The translations under genes and the position numbers were made by a program. The notes under the pieces were generated by a model. That model did not search any database. It saw only the letters and a program-made list of their open reading frames with translations, and was not told the DNA's origin. A stretch of 64,000 nt of DNA from Hanleya hanleyi (Eukaryota; Mollusca; Polyplacophora; Lepidopleurida; Hanleyidae): assembly GCA_036873755.1 (NCBI GenBank), contig JAVTVY010019606.1:1-64000 (forward strand), in the 5' to 3' direction. Below are positions 45,557 through 53,657 of this stretch, piece by piece; within the stretch, counting starts at the first letter, position 1; every line of letters begins with the position of its first letter.

Positions 45557-45697
45557 ACTATAAATACGAGAGACAGTCACAGTGTGCGTCATTCACCCTT
45601 CGTCATTGGGTCAACCATGTCACCGAGAGAACTGTCCATAAATACGAGAGACAGTCAGCGTGTGTGGCATTCATCCTTCGTCATTGGGTCAACCATG
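45557..45697 (+). repeat. Tandem duplicated promoter plus start codon, 78-bp period
   Basis: The block from AAATACGAGAGACAGTC to GGGTCAACCATGTCA occurs twice. The first copy has TATAAATAC (about 45560), the second CATAAATAC. Each ends in an ATG (45617 and 45695), and the two ATGs are in the same frame because 78 is divisible by three. Confidence 0.8.
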
Positions 45698-46198
45698 TCA
45701 TCAGTCCTACGAGCCATCCTGCCCCTTACATCCCAGGTGGGGTTACACGTCTATGAAGATAAAGTCACCCTCGTGGAAGACCGGGATGTCTGTGGGTGGG
45801 GTCCGGAGTCCACATCGACTACGGTTACCCTACACCGTCATGGCTGGACCAAATTTAAACGAGTGTTGAGCGGTGAGCTCGACGGAAACCTCATCCAAAT
45901 CGAGAACGCCAACTACGTACACCGTGGACCCTTCTTTGCCCGTGTGGGGCGTTACCACGGTCCTACGCAAAGCTTCACCCTAGACCCCGATCTTTGGATA
46001 GCCTTGGAGAAAGTGGTGCCTATTGTCGACCAGCTGTTTACACCGGACGAGCGGTCATCAGACCAGTTGGGGTGGGCTCGTGCTATTGAGGACGCGCTGG
46101 CTGAACCCAATGAACAAATGTCTAGCAATGAAGCGGAGCCAGACGACGAGGCTATAGACTATCCGGCTAGACTCAGTCAACCAACAAAACGGTGGTAG
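45695..46198 (+). CDS. Polinton ORF of unknown function
   Basis: 167 residues from ATG 45695, or 193 from the in-frame duplicated ATG at 45617. Mixed alpha/beta composition with a predicted strand-rich middle (VTLVEDRDVCGWG, VTLHRHGWTKFKRVL) and an acidic C-terminal tail ending in QPTKRW. I do not recognise a domain. It lies between the first small ORF and the integrase, reads in the same direction, and is uninterrupted. The duplicated promoter/start block makes the true start ambiguous. Confidence 0.55.
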   Translation: MSSVLRAILPLTSQVGLHVYEDKVTLVEDRDVCGWGPESTSTTVTLHRHGWTKFKRVLSGELDGNLIQIENANYVHRGPFFARVGRYHGPTQSFTLDPDLWIALEKVVPIVDQLFTPDERSSDQLGWARAIEDALAEPNEQMSSNEAEPDDEAIDYPARLSQPTKRW

Positions 46199-46213
46199 AA
46201 ACTTCGACCTCGT

Positions 46214-46221
46214 TATAAATA
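46214..46221 (+). promoter_or_regulatory. TATA box of integrase gene
   Basis: TATAAATA, 44 bp before ATG 46258. Confidence 0.55.
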
Positions 46222-46257
46222 AGCGATACTCTCCGGGTCCATCATCATTTTGTCACC

Positions 46258-47326
46258 ATGAAGCGCTGGGAGAAGGTGTTGGATAACTTCTACTGCAGTC
46301 CCGACAGTCCGGCTGCGTATAGTGCATTGTCGGCTCTCTATCGAGCGGCCAAGCCCCAGGGAATACAACGTGCCCAAGTCCGAGATTGGTTAAGAAAACA
46401 AGACACCTATACCTTACATCGAGCTGCCCGTCGCCATTTTCTACGGAACCGGGTCATCGTGGGAGGACTAGATGCCCAATGGCAAGCGGACTTGGTCGAT
46501 ATGAGTGCCTTTGCCAAACACAACGAGGGGAATCGGTATATCTTGACGTGCATATCCTGTCAAAGTATGCGTGGGTGGTACCCATTCGGACGAAAACGGG
46601 GGCGAATCTCATAGCGGCGTTCAAGGACATCTTCAAGACTGGGCGCAAACCCTTGTATTTGCAAACCGACGAAGGCACGGAATTCCTCAACCGACCGTTC
46701 CAAGCCTTTCTCAAGAAACAGAAGGTGTTTTTCTTCCATACGTACAACGAGACCAAGGTTTCCGTGGTGGAAAGGTTCAACAGGACATTCAAAGGCCGCA
46801 TGTATAAATATTTCACCTATAAGAATACAAGACGGTACATCGATGTTCTCCCGAAACTTGTGAGTGGTTACAATCAAGCCTATCACCGGAGTATACAGGG
46901 AGCCCCCATTACCGTGACCCAACGCAATGAAGCCCAAGTCCGGCGTGTCTTGTACCCCATACAATCGCAACGAGCACCGGAGGAGATGTTCAAGGTCGGG
47001 GGCCCTGTACGGATCAGTAAATCAAGGGCAAGTTCGAGAAAAGGTACTTACCTTACTGGAGCGATGAGCACTTCCTGATTAAACGGCGCCTACCCCGACA
47101 ACAGCGAGTCTATGAACTGGAAGATCTTCAAGGGGAGCCGTTGCAAGGCACGTTTTACGAGATGGAATTACAGCCTGTCGTAAAAACAAAGCAAGACTAC
47201 TACACGGTGGAGGAGATTTTGAAAACCGAACGTCGAAGTGGCAAACTGTTTCATTTCGTCAAATGGCAAGGCTGGCCAAGTTCCTTCAATTCCTGGGTCG
47301 CGGCCAACCAGGTGAAACGACTATAA
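46258..47326 (+). pseudogene. Polinton integrase (DDE core plus chromodomain), frameshifted
   Basis: Retroviral-type integrase that inserts the element. Visible parts: an N-terminal HHCC-like region, the first catalytic Asp in QADLVDM (about 46488-46508), then LQTDEGTEFLN with the second Asp, and the Glu in VSVVERFNRT, followed by a C-terminal chromodomain (YTVEEILKTE, FHFVKWQGWP, NSWVAANQV; 47195-47325). Two frame changes break it: one at about 46545-46575, between the first Asp and the rest of the core, and one at about 47010-47035, before the chromodomain. No intron signals explain them. The chromodomain is a known feature of Polinton integrases and probably guides insertion to modified chromatin. 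This copy is almost certainly inactive. Confidence 0.85.
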
Positions 47327-47368
47327 AACCAGACACCACAGCCATCATCCTTCATTCCACGTTCGACC

Positions 47369-47545
47369 ATGAACACGGTGCAACCGTCTCTGAACACAGC
47401 GTTTCCCAAAACGCGCAAAGCGCAAGTGGGCTTTGTGGCCATAGTGCTAACCCTGCTGAGTGTGTTGTACGGAGGTGTGTTTTACGACGTAGCCTATCTC
47501 AGCACTCTACTCAACCAGCCTAGAACTCCAGCCGCCAGTCAATAG
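47369..47545 (+). CDS. 58-residue membrane protein downstream of integrase
   Basis: ATG at 47369, preceded by TATAAAA at 47323-47329, which overlaps the integrase stop. The encoded protein has a short basic N-terminus (KTRKAQ), one strong membrane segment (VGFVAIVLTLLSVLYGGVFY) and a short polar tail. I do not recognise it by sequence. Its own TATA box and uninterrupted frame support a real gene. Confidence 0.5.
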   Translation: MNTVQPSLNTAFPKTRKAQVGFVAIVLTLLSVLYGGVFYDVAYLSTLLNQPRTPAASQ

Positions 47546-47724
47546 CAGATAGCACCAGTCAACCCCGTATCGAGCCCAGTCACCACCACACCCTGTGTAG
47601 AAGCCACATCGAGCGCCACACCAAGTATACAGTCAACACCAAGCTCCACACCGAGTATACAGTCAACACCTACATCAAGTACGTCTGAATTACAAGCGTC
47701 TAGTCCGTCATTCATAATCCAGCC

Positions 47725-47846
47725 GTCGTCCATTAGAGAATATCCGCGTCCATAATCCAAAGACCTATTCCATTTCCATATAACAGTATTAGCACCAAAT
47801 TCAAAAAGACAAAAGTATACATAAACATAGGCTTGTTTCCTGCAAG
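47725..47846 (+). repeat. ~120-bp repeat, copy 1 (matches 57768-57886)
   Basis: Begins GTCGTCCATTAG, contains ATAAACATAGGCTTGTTTCC and ends TGCAAG. A second copy in the same orientation lies 10 kb away in the same Polinton. The surrounding 47546-48157 has no other supported gene; part of it is a TCAACACC-rich low-complexity stretch. Confidence 0.75.
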
Positions 47847-48157
47847 AGAGAAGCGGTCAACAGTTTTCAATGATGCCGGCAAGACATCATGATGTTCCAA
47901 AATATCAAATCCGTATCGCTGATCAGTATTCTTAATCCATAATATTCGTTATAGAGTCGTCATCTAAAAATGATGTACCTCAGTCACGCTTTGATTGTGA
48001 CTGTTCATATGAGTACCATGAAGATCCATGAAGACCCACCGGATTTCATCCCTCACAGTGAACAGACAACGGCGACCGACGTTGTACCTACCACTCCAGT
48101 TCACTCGTACCAAATTTACAAGAGCGGGTTACCACGACAGCGGATACACCTCCAACC

Positions 48158-48766
48158 ATGGACCCCCCTTGGCAACATCCCTTCACCTGCGTCATCGCAG
48201 GACCGACGGGTTCCGGCAAAACGCACTTCGTCAGGAAGCTCCTTGAACACGCCGACAGCATGATCACTCCACCCATTGCCCGAGTCGTGTGGTGTTACGG
48301 AGAATGGCAGGCGGCGTATGCAGCAATGCCCCACATCACGTTCGTGGAAGGGCTACCCAACCTGGCCGATTTGGAACCGGACACCTTAGTGGTTCTGGAT
48401 GATCTGATGGCGGAGACGGACAGTCGGGTCACCCAACTCTTTACCAAAGGCAGCCATCATCGACGGCTCAGCATCATCTACATTGTGCAGAATCTCTTCA
48501 GTAAAAACAAAGAACATCGGAACATCAGCTTAAATGCCCACTACATGGTGGTCTTCAAAAACCCGAGAGATACCACTCAACTGCTGCACCTGGCGAGACA
48601 GATGTACCCTGGACGCATTGCGTTTGCGTTGGAAGACTTTAAAGATGCGACAACCCCTCAGCATGGGTATATGCTCTTCGACCTGAAGCAAGCCACCCCC
48701 GATCACCTTCGACTACGCACCGGAATCTTTCCGGGAGAGACGCACCACGTGTACATGCAAAAATAA
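48158..48766 (+). CDS. Polinton genome-packaging ATPase (FtsK/HerA type)
   Basis: 202 residues, intact, ATG at 48158. Walker A GPTGSGKTHFV (residues 15-25), Walker B TLVVLDDLM (about 80-88), then HHRRLSIIYIVQNLF with the conserved Gln/Asn that follows Walker B in this family. Family role: pumping the DNA genome into a preformed capsid, which is why Polintons are thought to make virions. Length is normal. It is followed within about 10 bp by the GGCTCCCCCA hairpin. It is one of the genes still open in this otherwise damaged element. Confidence 0.9.
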   Translation: MDPPWQHPFTCVIAGPTGSGKTHFVRKLLEHADSMITPPIARVVWCYGEWQAAYAAMPHITFVEGLPNLADLEPDTLVVLDDLMAETDSRVTQLFTKGSHHRRLSIIYIVQNLFSKNKEHRNISLNAHYMVVFKNPRDTTQLLHLARQMYPGRIAFALEDFKDATTPQHGYMLFDLKQATPDHLRLRTGIFPGETHHVYMQK

Positions 48767-48774
48767 TGTAAACA

Positions 48775-48811
48775 CACCCACAGTGGCTCCCCCAGCTGGG
48801 GTGTGTGTGTT
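48775..48811 (+). other. Hairpin with GGCTCCCCCA loop after ATPase
   Basis: Stem strands AAACACACCCACAG and CTGGGGTGTGTGTGTTT enclose TGGCTCCCCCAG. Loop shared with the foldback hairpins at 24484-24517 and 30606-30640, stems different. It lies right after the ATPase stop codon, in the position of a 3' untranslated region. Confidence 0.55.
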
Positions 48812-48920
48812 TGATGATGGGGATAATAAGAGAATTAATACCACATCATGGTTGATTTTTGTCTCTGTTCTCTGAGGTAGATAAAAAGGACAGGGTTGTG
48901 GGTTCTAGCATTAGTTGTAC

Positions 48921-49217
48921 ATGATGTCTGTGCGAGTACGGAAGCACGCCCCGACGCTTCGTGTATTGAAGACGGCCCCACCCGAGTTGGTTCGAACCAT
49001 TGTACGCGGTGCAGACCCCGCTCTCGTCTGCTGTCTGTGTGAGATTGGACTCAATATCTTAAAAGGCAACGTACCACTGACTCCGGCTCAGAAGGCGAAG
49101 TTGGCCAAGCATAAGACAGGTCTGCGAACCCTAGTCCAGAAGCGAGTCTCTCAAACACAAAAGAAAAAGGTGTTACAGAAAGGCGGCTTTCTCGGGGCCA
49201 TCTTAGCCTGGGGTTAA
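48921..49217 (+). CDS. Small basic Polinton protein
   Basis: 98 residues from ATG 48921, with a TATA-like GATAAAAAGG about 40 bp upstream. The middle segment (LVCCLCEIGLNILKGNVPLT followed by a PAQKAKLAKHK stretch) and the basic tail ending GGFLGAILAWG match a small protein found between the ATPase and capsid genes of many animal Polintons. The biochemical role is not known; basic charge and a Gly-rich hydrophobic C-terminus are compatible with a virion or DNA-associated protein. Intact. Confidence 0.7.
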   Translation: MMSVRVRKHAPTLRVLKTAPPELVRTIVRGADPALVCCLCEIGLNILKGNVPLTPAQKAKLAKHKTGLRTLVQKRVSQTQKKKVLQKGGFLGAILAWG

Positions 49218-49820
49218 GCGACAGTGAGAAAGTACAACAGTACAATGAGACGCTTCAGCGGTACATGACGTTCATGGATACAAAACCCTCTCTACCCCAG
49301 CAGCACCACCACCACCACTGCGCGACACACCACCGACCTCAGCACCGCTCCAACAGTCCTCATTACCAGGGGTACCACCCACAGCCCCACAGTGGGTGGA
49401 AGACGAAGTCCTGAAGAGTGTACCTGCATCGTTCAAGAAACAAGCTGGCCTGGTATTACAACGGATGAAACAGAATCCTAACATGACTTGGAATGATAAA
49501 AGTGAACTACTGGTACAGATTCAGGTGGTCCCCGGCACCCACATGACGGATTTAGTGAATGACCTGATGCGTCAACGCAGGTCGCACACGAATCCTCGAG
49601 GATGAGAGGTCTTCGCTCAAGGCTTGAAAGACATGCATGTACCACAGGAATTGGTGGGGAATCCCGAGCGCTGGGCCTTTATGCAATCGCCCAGTCGTGC
49701 ACGACGACTCTCACCACACCACGAGTGGGAACCGGAGTCAACCCCAAAACACCACCACGGCGGGCACCTACTTTTTCACCCCTTTACCATGCCACCCCCT
49801 GCAACCACCAAGATCTAAGT
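49207..49820 (+). pseudogene. Conserved Polinton ORF, broken
   Basis: Fragments of a protein recognisable by VLKSVPASFKKQAGLVLQRM, MTWNDKSELL and DLVNDLMRQRR, then VPQELVGNPERW. This order is usual for an ORF placed before the minor capsid gene in Polintons. An in-frame TGA at 49603-49605 splits it, and the N-terminal part (about 49210-49290, SEKVQQYNETLQRYM) is in another frame. Its function is not established. A Pro/His-rich low-complexity linker lies at 49300-49400. Confidence 0.65.
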
Positions 49821-49903
49821 CACCGCGACCATCACGACGATTAGCGCCCAAGGGCTGGGAGAAGTATTAAACCGGGGAGCAGCAGCAGGAAAGCTCAGTC
49901 GTC

Positions 49904-50692
49904 ATGTTTTACCTCACCCTACCCAGTAACAGTTCGGCTGATGTGTTTCCTGACAACACCTTGACCAAGTACGTGACCCAGTTACCGCAACCGTTGCATT
50001 TACCTGGACGCTGGGAATGTGGACTCGTGGATATCCAATACCCTTACTCGTGGTACAACGTGCGAGGTGGTGAAGTGTGGTACGAGGTGACCTACGAAGG
50101 ACAAGAAACCCGACTCACCCTACCCGAAGGCCAATACGATACTCCCAAGGAGTTCATGGGTGAACTGAGAAGTCTGATGCATTATAAGTCTCTACGGGAC
50201 GTCACGAATACTTCACAACCCATAAACACTTTCCCCTTCAAAAATCATGTGGACTTCGATTACAACGCACACAACGACAAGGCCAGTCTCACGCTCAGCC
50301 CCAACGTGAGTGTTGAACTCAGTCCTACCCTACAGCAAATGCTGGGTCTCAATCTACAGGGGTACGCTGGCCCCACCGGCGAGAGAGCTCACATCTCGAG
50401 GGACATGCGTGGTGGTATGTATGGTCTGTACGTCTACTCAGACGTGGTCGATGCACACATTGTCGGAGACAGCAACGCACCTCTACTACGCGTCTGCCCG
50501 GTGAAAGGCAAGTATGGAGCGCAAGTCACCCACAGTTTCAGGCACATCGTGTATCTACCGGTCAGTCAGACCTATATTAGCTCCATCGTCATCGATATAA
50601 GACACGACACCGGTCAACCGATTGCATTCGAGCGTGGGAAAGTGGTGCTGACACTTCATTTCCGTCAAGTCCGAGCGGTTCACTTTGCATAA
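49904..50692 (+). CDS. Polinton minor capsid (penton-like, single jelly-roll) protein
   Basis: 262 residues, intact, ATG at 49904. Starts MFYLTLPSNSSADVFPDNTL followed by YVTQLPQPLHLPGRWECGLVD, the recognisable N-terminal signature of the Polinton penton. A strand-rich body and a C-terminal VVLTLHFRQV strand follow. Family role: forms the five-fold vertices next to the double jelly-roll major capsid protein. A TATA-like TATTAAAC lies about 35 bp upstream. The next gene starts in the stop codon (TAATGA overlap), implying coupled expression. Confidence 0.85.
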   Translation: MFYLTLPSNSSADVFPDNTLTKYVTQLPQPLHLPGRWECGLVDIQYPYSWYNVRGGEVWYEVTYEGQETRLTLPEGQYDTPKEFMGELRSLMHYKSLRDVTNTSQPINTFPFKNHVDFDYNAHNDKASLTLSPNVSVELSPTLQQMLGLNLQGYAGPTGERAHISRDMRGGMYGLYVYSDVVDAHIVGDSNAPLLRVCPVKGKYGAQVTHSFRHIVYLPVSQTYISSIVIDIRHDTGQPIAFERGKVVLTLHFRQVRAVHFA

Positions 50693-51096
50693 TGAAGGTG
50701 CCTTATCAATGCCATACAGCCAGTTACGTCGATCATTACACCAAACAGGCCGGGGGTAGCTTTCCTGTCTTTGCAGGTACACGCATGCAACGAGGACATG
50801 GGCTGGGGAACATACTCGGGAGCATTGTCAAAACGTTCCTCCCCATGGTGACGCGTGGGGTCAAAGCGATCGGCAAACAAGCGGTACGCAGTGGACTGCA
50901 AGTCGCGGGTGATGTCTTGGGCGGTGCGGCACCCAAAGAAGCATTGAAACATCGAGCCAAAGAAGCAGGAGGCGTCTTGGTCGCCATAGCACAAAGCACC
51001 GTAGGGAATAAAAGACCTGCACCACCGAGACCACGCACCAGTCGACGACCGACCCAGCGACGACGCACATCGAAGACCCAGGATATCTTTTCTTAA
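50692..51096 (+). CDS. Small basic Gly-rich Polinton protein between capsid genes
   Basis: 134 residues; the ATG overlaps the minor capsid stop by one base. Has a Gly-rich, amphipathic stretch (GHGLGNILGSIVKTFLPMVT, GVKAIGKQAVRSGLQVAGDVLGG) and an Arg/Pro/Thr-rich C-terminus. A protein with this profile sits between minor and major capsid genes in many Polintons. Comparison with adenovirus internal capsid proteins (membrane-active or core) is suggestive only. Intact, with three bases to the next ATG. Confidence 0.7.
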   Translation: MKVPYQCHTASYVDHYTKQAGGSFPVFAGTRMQRGHGLGNILGSIVKTFLPMVTRGVKAIGKQAVRSGLQVAGDVLGGAAPKEALKHRAKEAGGVLVAIAQSTVGNKRPAPPRPRTSRRPTQRRRTSKTQDIFS

Positions 51097-51098
51097 AG

Positions 51099-52353
51099 AT
51101 GGCTTTCATCCATGCCGATTCGTGTCCTTCTACCAACAGTGAATTTGATTTATGGACCGTCCCACCTACTCAGACCAGTGCCGAAGAGGGTCAATGGGTG
51201 AAACATCTGTCCCTTTGCAGCATTACAGCCACAGGCCCCATTGAATTCACCATCACCAACGCAGATACGACCTACCTGGATTTAGCCCATACGTACCTAT
51301 ATGTGAAAGCTAAAATCACCAATAAAGATGGGTCAGTCCTCAAAGCAGATGCACCCGTGGGTCCAGTGAATCTCTGGCTTCATTCGCTATTCCAGCAAGT
51401 GGATATAGCCCTCAGTCATAAACTGGTGAGCGCCTCGACGAACACGTACCCGTACTGAGCCTACATCGAAACACTGTTATCCTACGGGCGGGACGCTATT
51501 AGTCGTATTTGACAGCCCCGTTGTTCTACCGAGAAACCCCAGGCAAGATGGAAGCGAGTCCTGATAATGACGGCTACACGGAGAGAGTGGATTTCACAAC
51601 AGAGAGTCAATCGGTCGATATGATGGGACGTCTGCATGCGGACTTATTCATGCAGGACCGATACCTCTTGAATGGAGTACCTGTCAAAATACGACTAGTG
51701 CGCGCAACGCTTGCGTTTGCCTTGATGGCCCCGAGTGAGGACCTCGAGTATAACATTGTCATCCAAGAGGCAAGTCTGTTTGTACGCAAAGTGAAACCGA
51801 GCCCAGGTGTACAGTTGGGGCACATCAGAGCCTTGGAGAAAAAACCAGCCCAGTATCCGATTCGACGAGTACAAACCTGTTCCTGGGGGATTTGCCCAAG
51901 CGTTTAACCCTAGCCTGTGTGGAGAACGTCAGTTATAATGGGACTCTCTCGAGGAATCCGTTCAACCTAAAAGCGTTCAACATCAATTTCGTGGCCCTGC
52001 ATGTGGATGGCCAACAGGTACCGGCACGGCCTTTACAACCTAATTTCGGAACGGACAATTACATCCGGAGCTATCTGAACCTCTTCACAGCAACTGGCCA
52101 AATCAACCAAGACGAGGGAAATATGATCAGTCGAGACGATTTCGGCAAAGGGTACACCTTGTTCTGTTTCGATCTGACTCTCACCTTAGACAACGATCAT
52201 CAACTGAGTCTCGTCAAGAAAGGCAACTTACGCTTGGAACTGCATTTCGGGACACCTTTACCGAAAACCATCAATGTGATTTGCTACGCTGAGTTTGACA
52301 ACATTATTCAAATCGATAAAAGCCGTAACGTCCTGTGTGACTTTGCCACCTGA
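51099..52353 (+). pseudogene. Polinton major capsid (double jelly-roll) protein, broken
   Basis: ATG at 51099 with the typical beginning (SEFDLWTVPPTQTSAEEGQW) and YLDLAHTYLYVKAKI. The C-terminal half holds GYTLFCFDLTLTLDND and INVICYAEFDNII, also typical. Breaks: an in-frame TGA at 51456-51458, a frame change at about 51459-51510 with another stop, and a frame change at about 51860-51895. Total span matches the ~415-residue length that would be expected for a short member. Family role: forms the icosahedral shell. This copy cannot encode a complete shell protein. Confidence 0.85.
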
Positions 52354-52354
52354 C

Positions 52355-52828
52355 ATGGATACAGCCCAGATACGCACCGTGCTGGAGAATGATCCAGGGA
52401 CACGCATGGTCTTTCAAGGAGTGTTCGCCCGAAACGTGTTCCCATTAGACCGTGTGTATCCTGCTGCTTACGACCTGAATACAGACCCGATGGATCGACC
52501 TGGTCAACACTGGGTGGCCGTGTACTTGACAGAAGAGCAGGGCGAATACTTTGACCCGTACGGCCTACCACCCCTCCATTCCGATTTAACAGACTTCATG
52601 GATCAAGGCACAGAGACGTGGTGTTGGAATACCAAAACGTTGCAAAGCCTGACCAGTAGTGTGTGCGGACAATATCGCTTGTTTTACCTGTACCATCGAT
52701 GTCGGGGACATTCCATGCAGACGATCGTCCACATGTTTGACGAGTACCCCAAGACCGAGGACCGAGATGTACTCGTATATGACTGGGCCGCCCATCATTT
52801 CAATGTACAAGTCCCGTTCTGGGCTTGA
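52355..52828 (+). CDS. Adenain-like cysteine protease
   Basis: 157 residues, ATG one base after the major capsid stop. Catalytic elements of the adenovirus-protease fold are visible: His in GQHWVAVYL, the acidic residue in GEYFDPYGLPP, and Cys in SSVCGQYRLFYLYHRCRG. Family role: maturation cleavage of capsid proteins. Frame open and length usual for Polinton proteases. Its last ~40 bp have been duplicated twice downstream (52829-52910), making a hairpin series. Confidence 0.9.
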   Translation: MDTAQIRTVLENDPGTRMVFQGVFARNVFPLDRVYPAAYDLNTDPMDRPGQHWVAVYLTEEQGEYFDPYGLPPLHSDLTDFMDQGTETWCWNTKTLQSLTSSVCGQYRLFYLYHRCRGHSMQTIVHMFDEYPKTEDRDVLVYDWAAHHFNVQVPFWA

Positions 52829-52912
52829 ATTCTTTCAATGTACAAGCCCTTCTGTTCTGGGCTTCAGTTCTTTCAATGTACAAGCCCCCTGTTCTGGGCT
52901 TCAGTTTTTTTC
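52797..52912 (+). repeat. Three ~40-bp repeats forming AAGCCC/GGGCTT hairpins
   Basis: TTCAATGTACAAG-CCC-GTTCTGGGCTT occurs three times. The first copy overlaps the protease stop codon, and the next two are perfect enough to fold AAGCCC with GGGCTT around a short loop. The series ends in a T-rich stretch. Confidence 0.7.
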
Positions 52913-52984
52913 ACGTGGTTGTTCTCACGTTGTTGTTGTTCACTGAATAAAAAAAAATGAGATCTCACCAAAAAACCTGTCTTG

Positions 52985-53657
52985 TGTGTTTTCTGTGTAA
53001 GCATGTGGGGATTCAGTCAATGAATAGCCAATCAGTGGCCTAGGATAATCCGCGCACTTCCGGTGATGCCGCGCACTTCCGGATAACCCGCGCGCGGTGC
53101 GGCCGGGGCGGGCCGGGCCGGACCGGATTTTGAAAAAGTCCCGGATTTTCTAGTACATGCATTCCATACGTCTAAGGTCTAAGGAAAAATTAGAACTCTT
53201 CTGTGCTCGGGGTCAAATGTAACCCATCAATACCCAGAAAACCAACATAGGCGTTAAGACCTTGATATAACCTGCCCGGAGCATGGATAGTACGAATGTT
53301 TCCCTTGTGGTGGTGTTGTTCAATAAAAAACTTCATGAAAATCCAAGTGAAGTTCGAATATTTATTAACGTGAACAAGTGAACAAGAATGTATATACAAG
53401 TATATAAGAACGTGAAACTAGTGCAAACAAGAATTAAGGTGGACATGTATGTAGAGAGAAATCACAGTGGAGTATAGTTCACAGACCAAGTGATCGAACT
53501 GACGTATATAGAGTACTAATTCAAAAGAATGAAGTTCACAAACAAATTCATGGTGTAATGTATATAGACAGTAATTTCGAGTCCAAATATCTATGTCCAT
53601 TAGAGTTCATAGAGTTCACAAGTCCGGGTATACCGTCAAAGACAATATATGTAGTAT
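52985..53657. other. Intergenic region between convergent capsid and PolB genes
   Basis: A very GC-rich island at 53050-53130 holds two CGCGCACTTCCGG motifs and GGGCCGG-type runs. A region with imperfect AGTTCACA-AC repeats follows. No gene. Confidence 0.5.
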
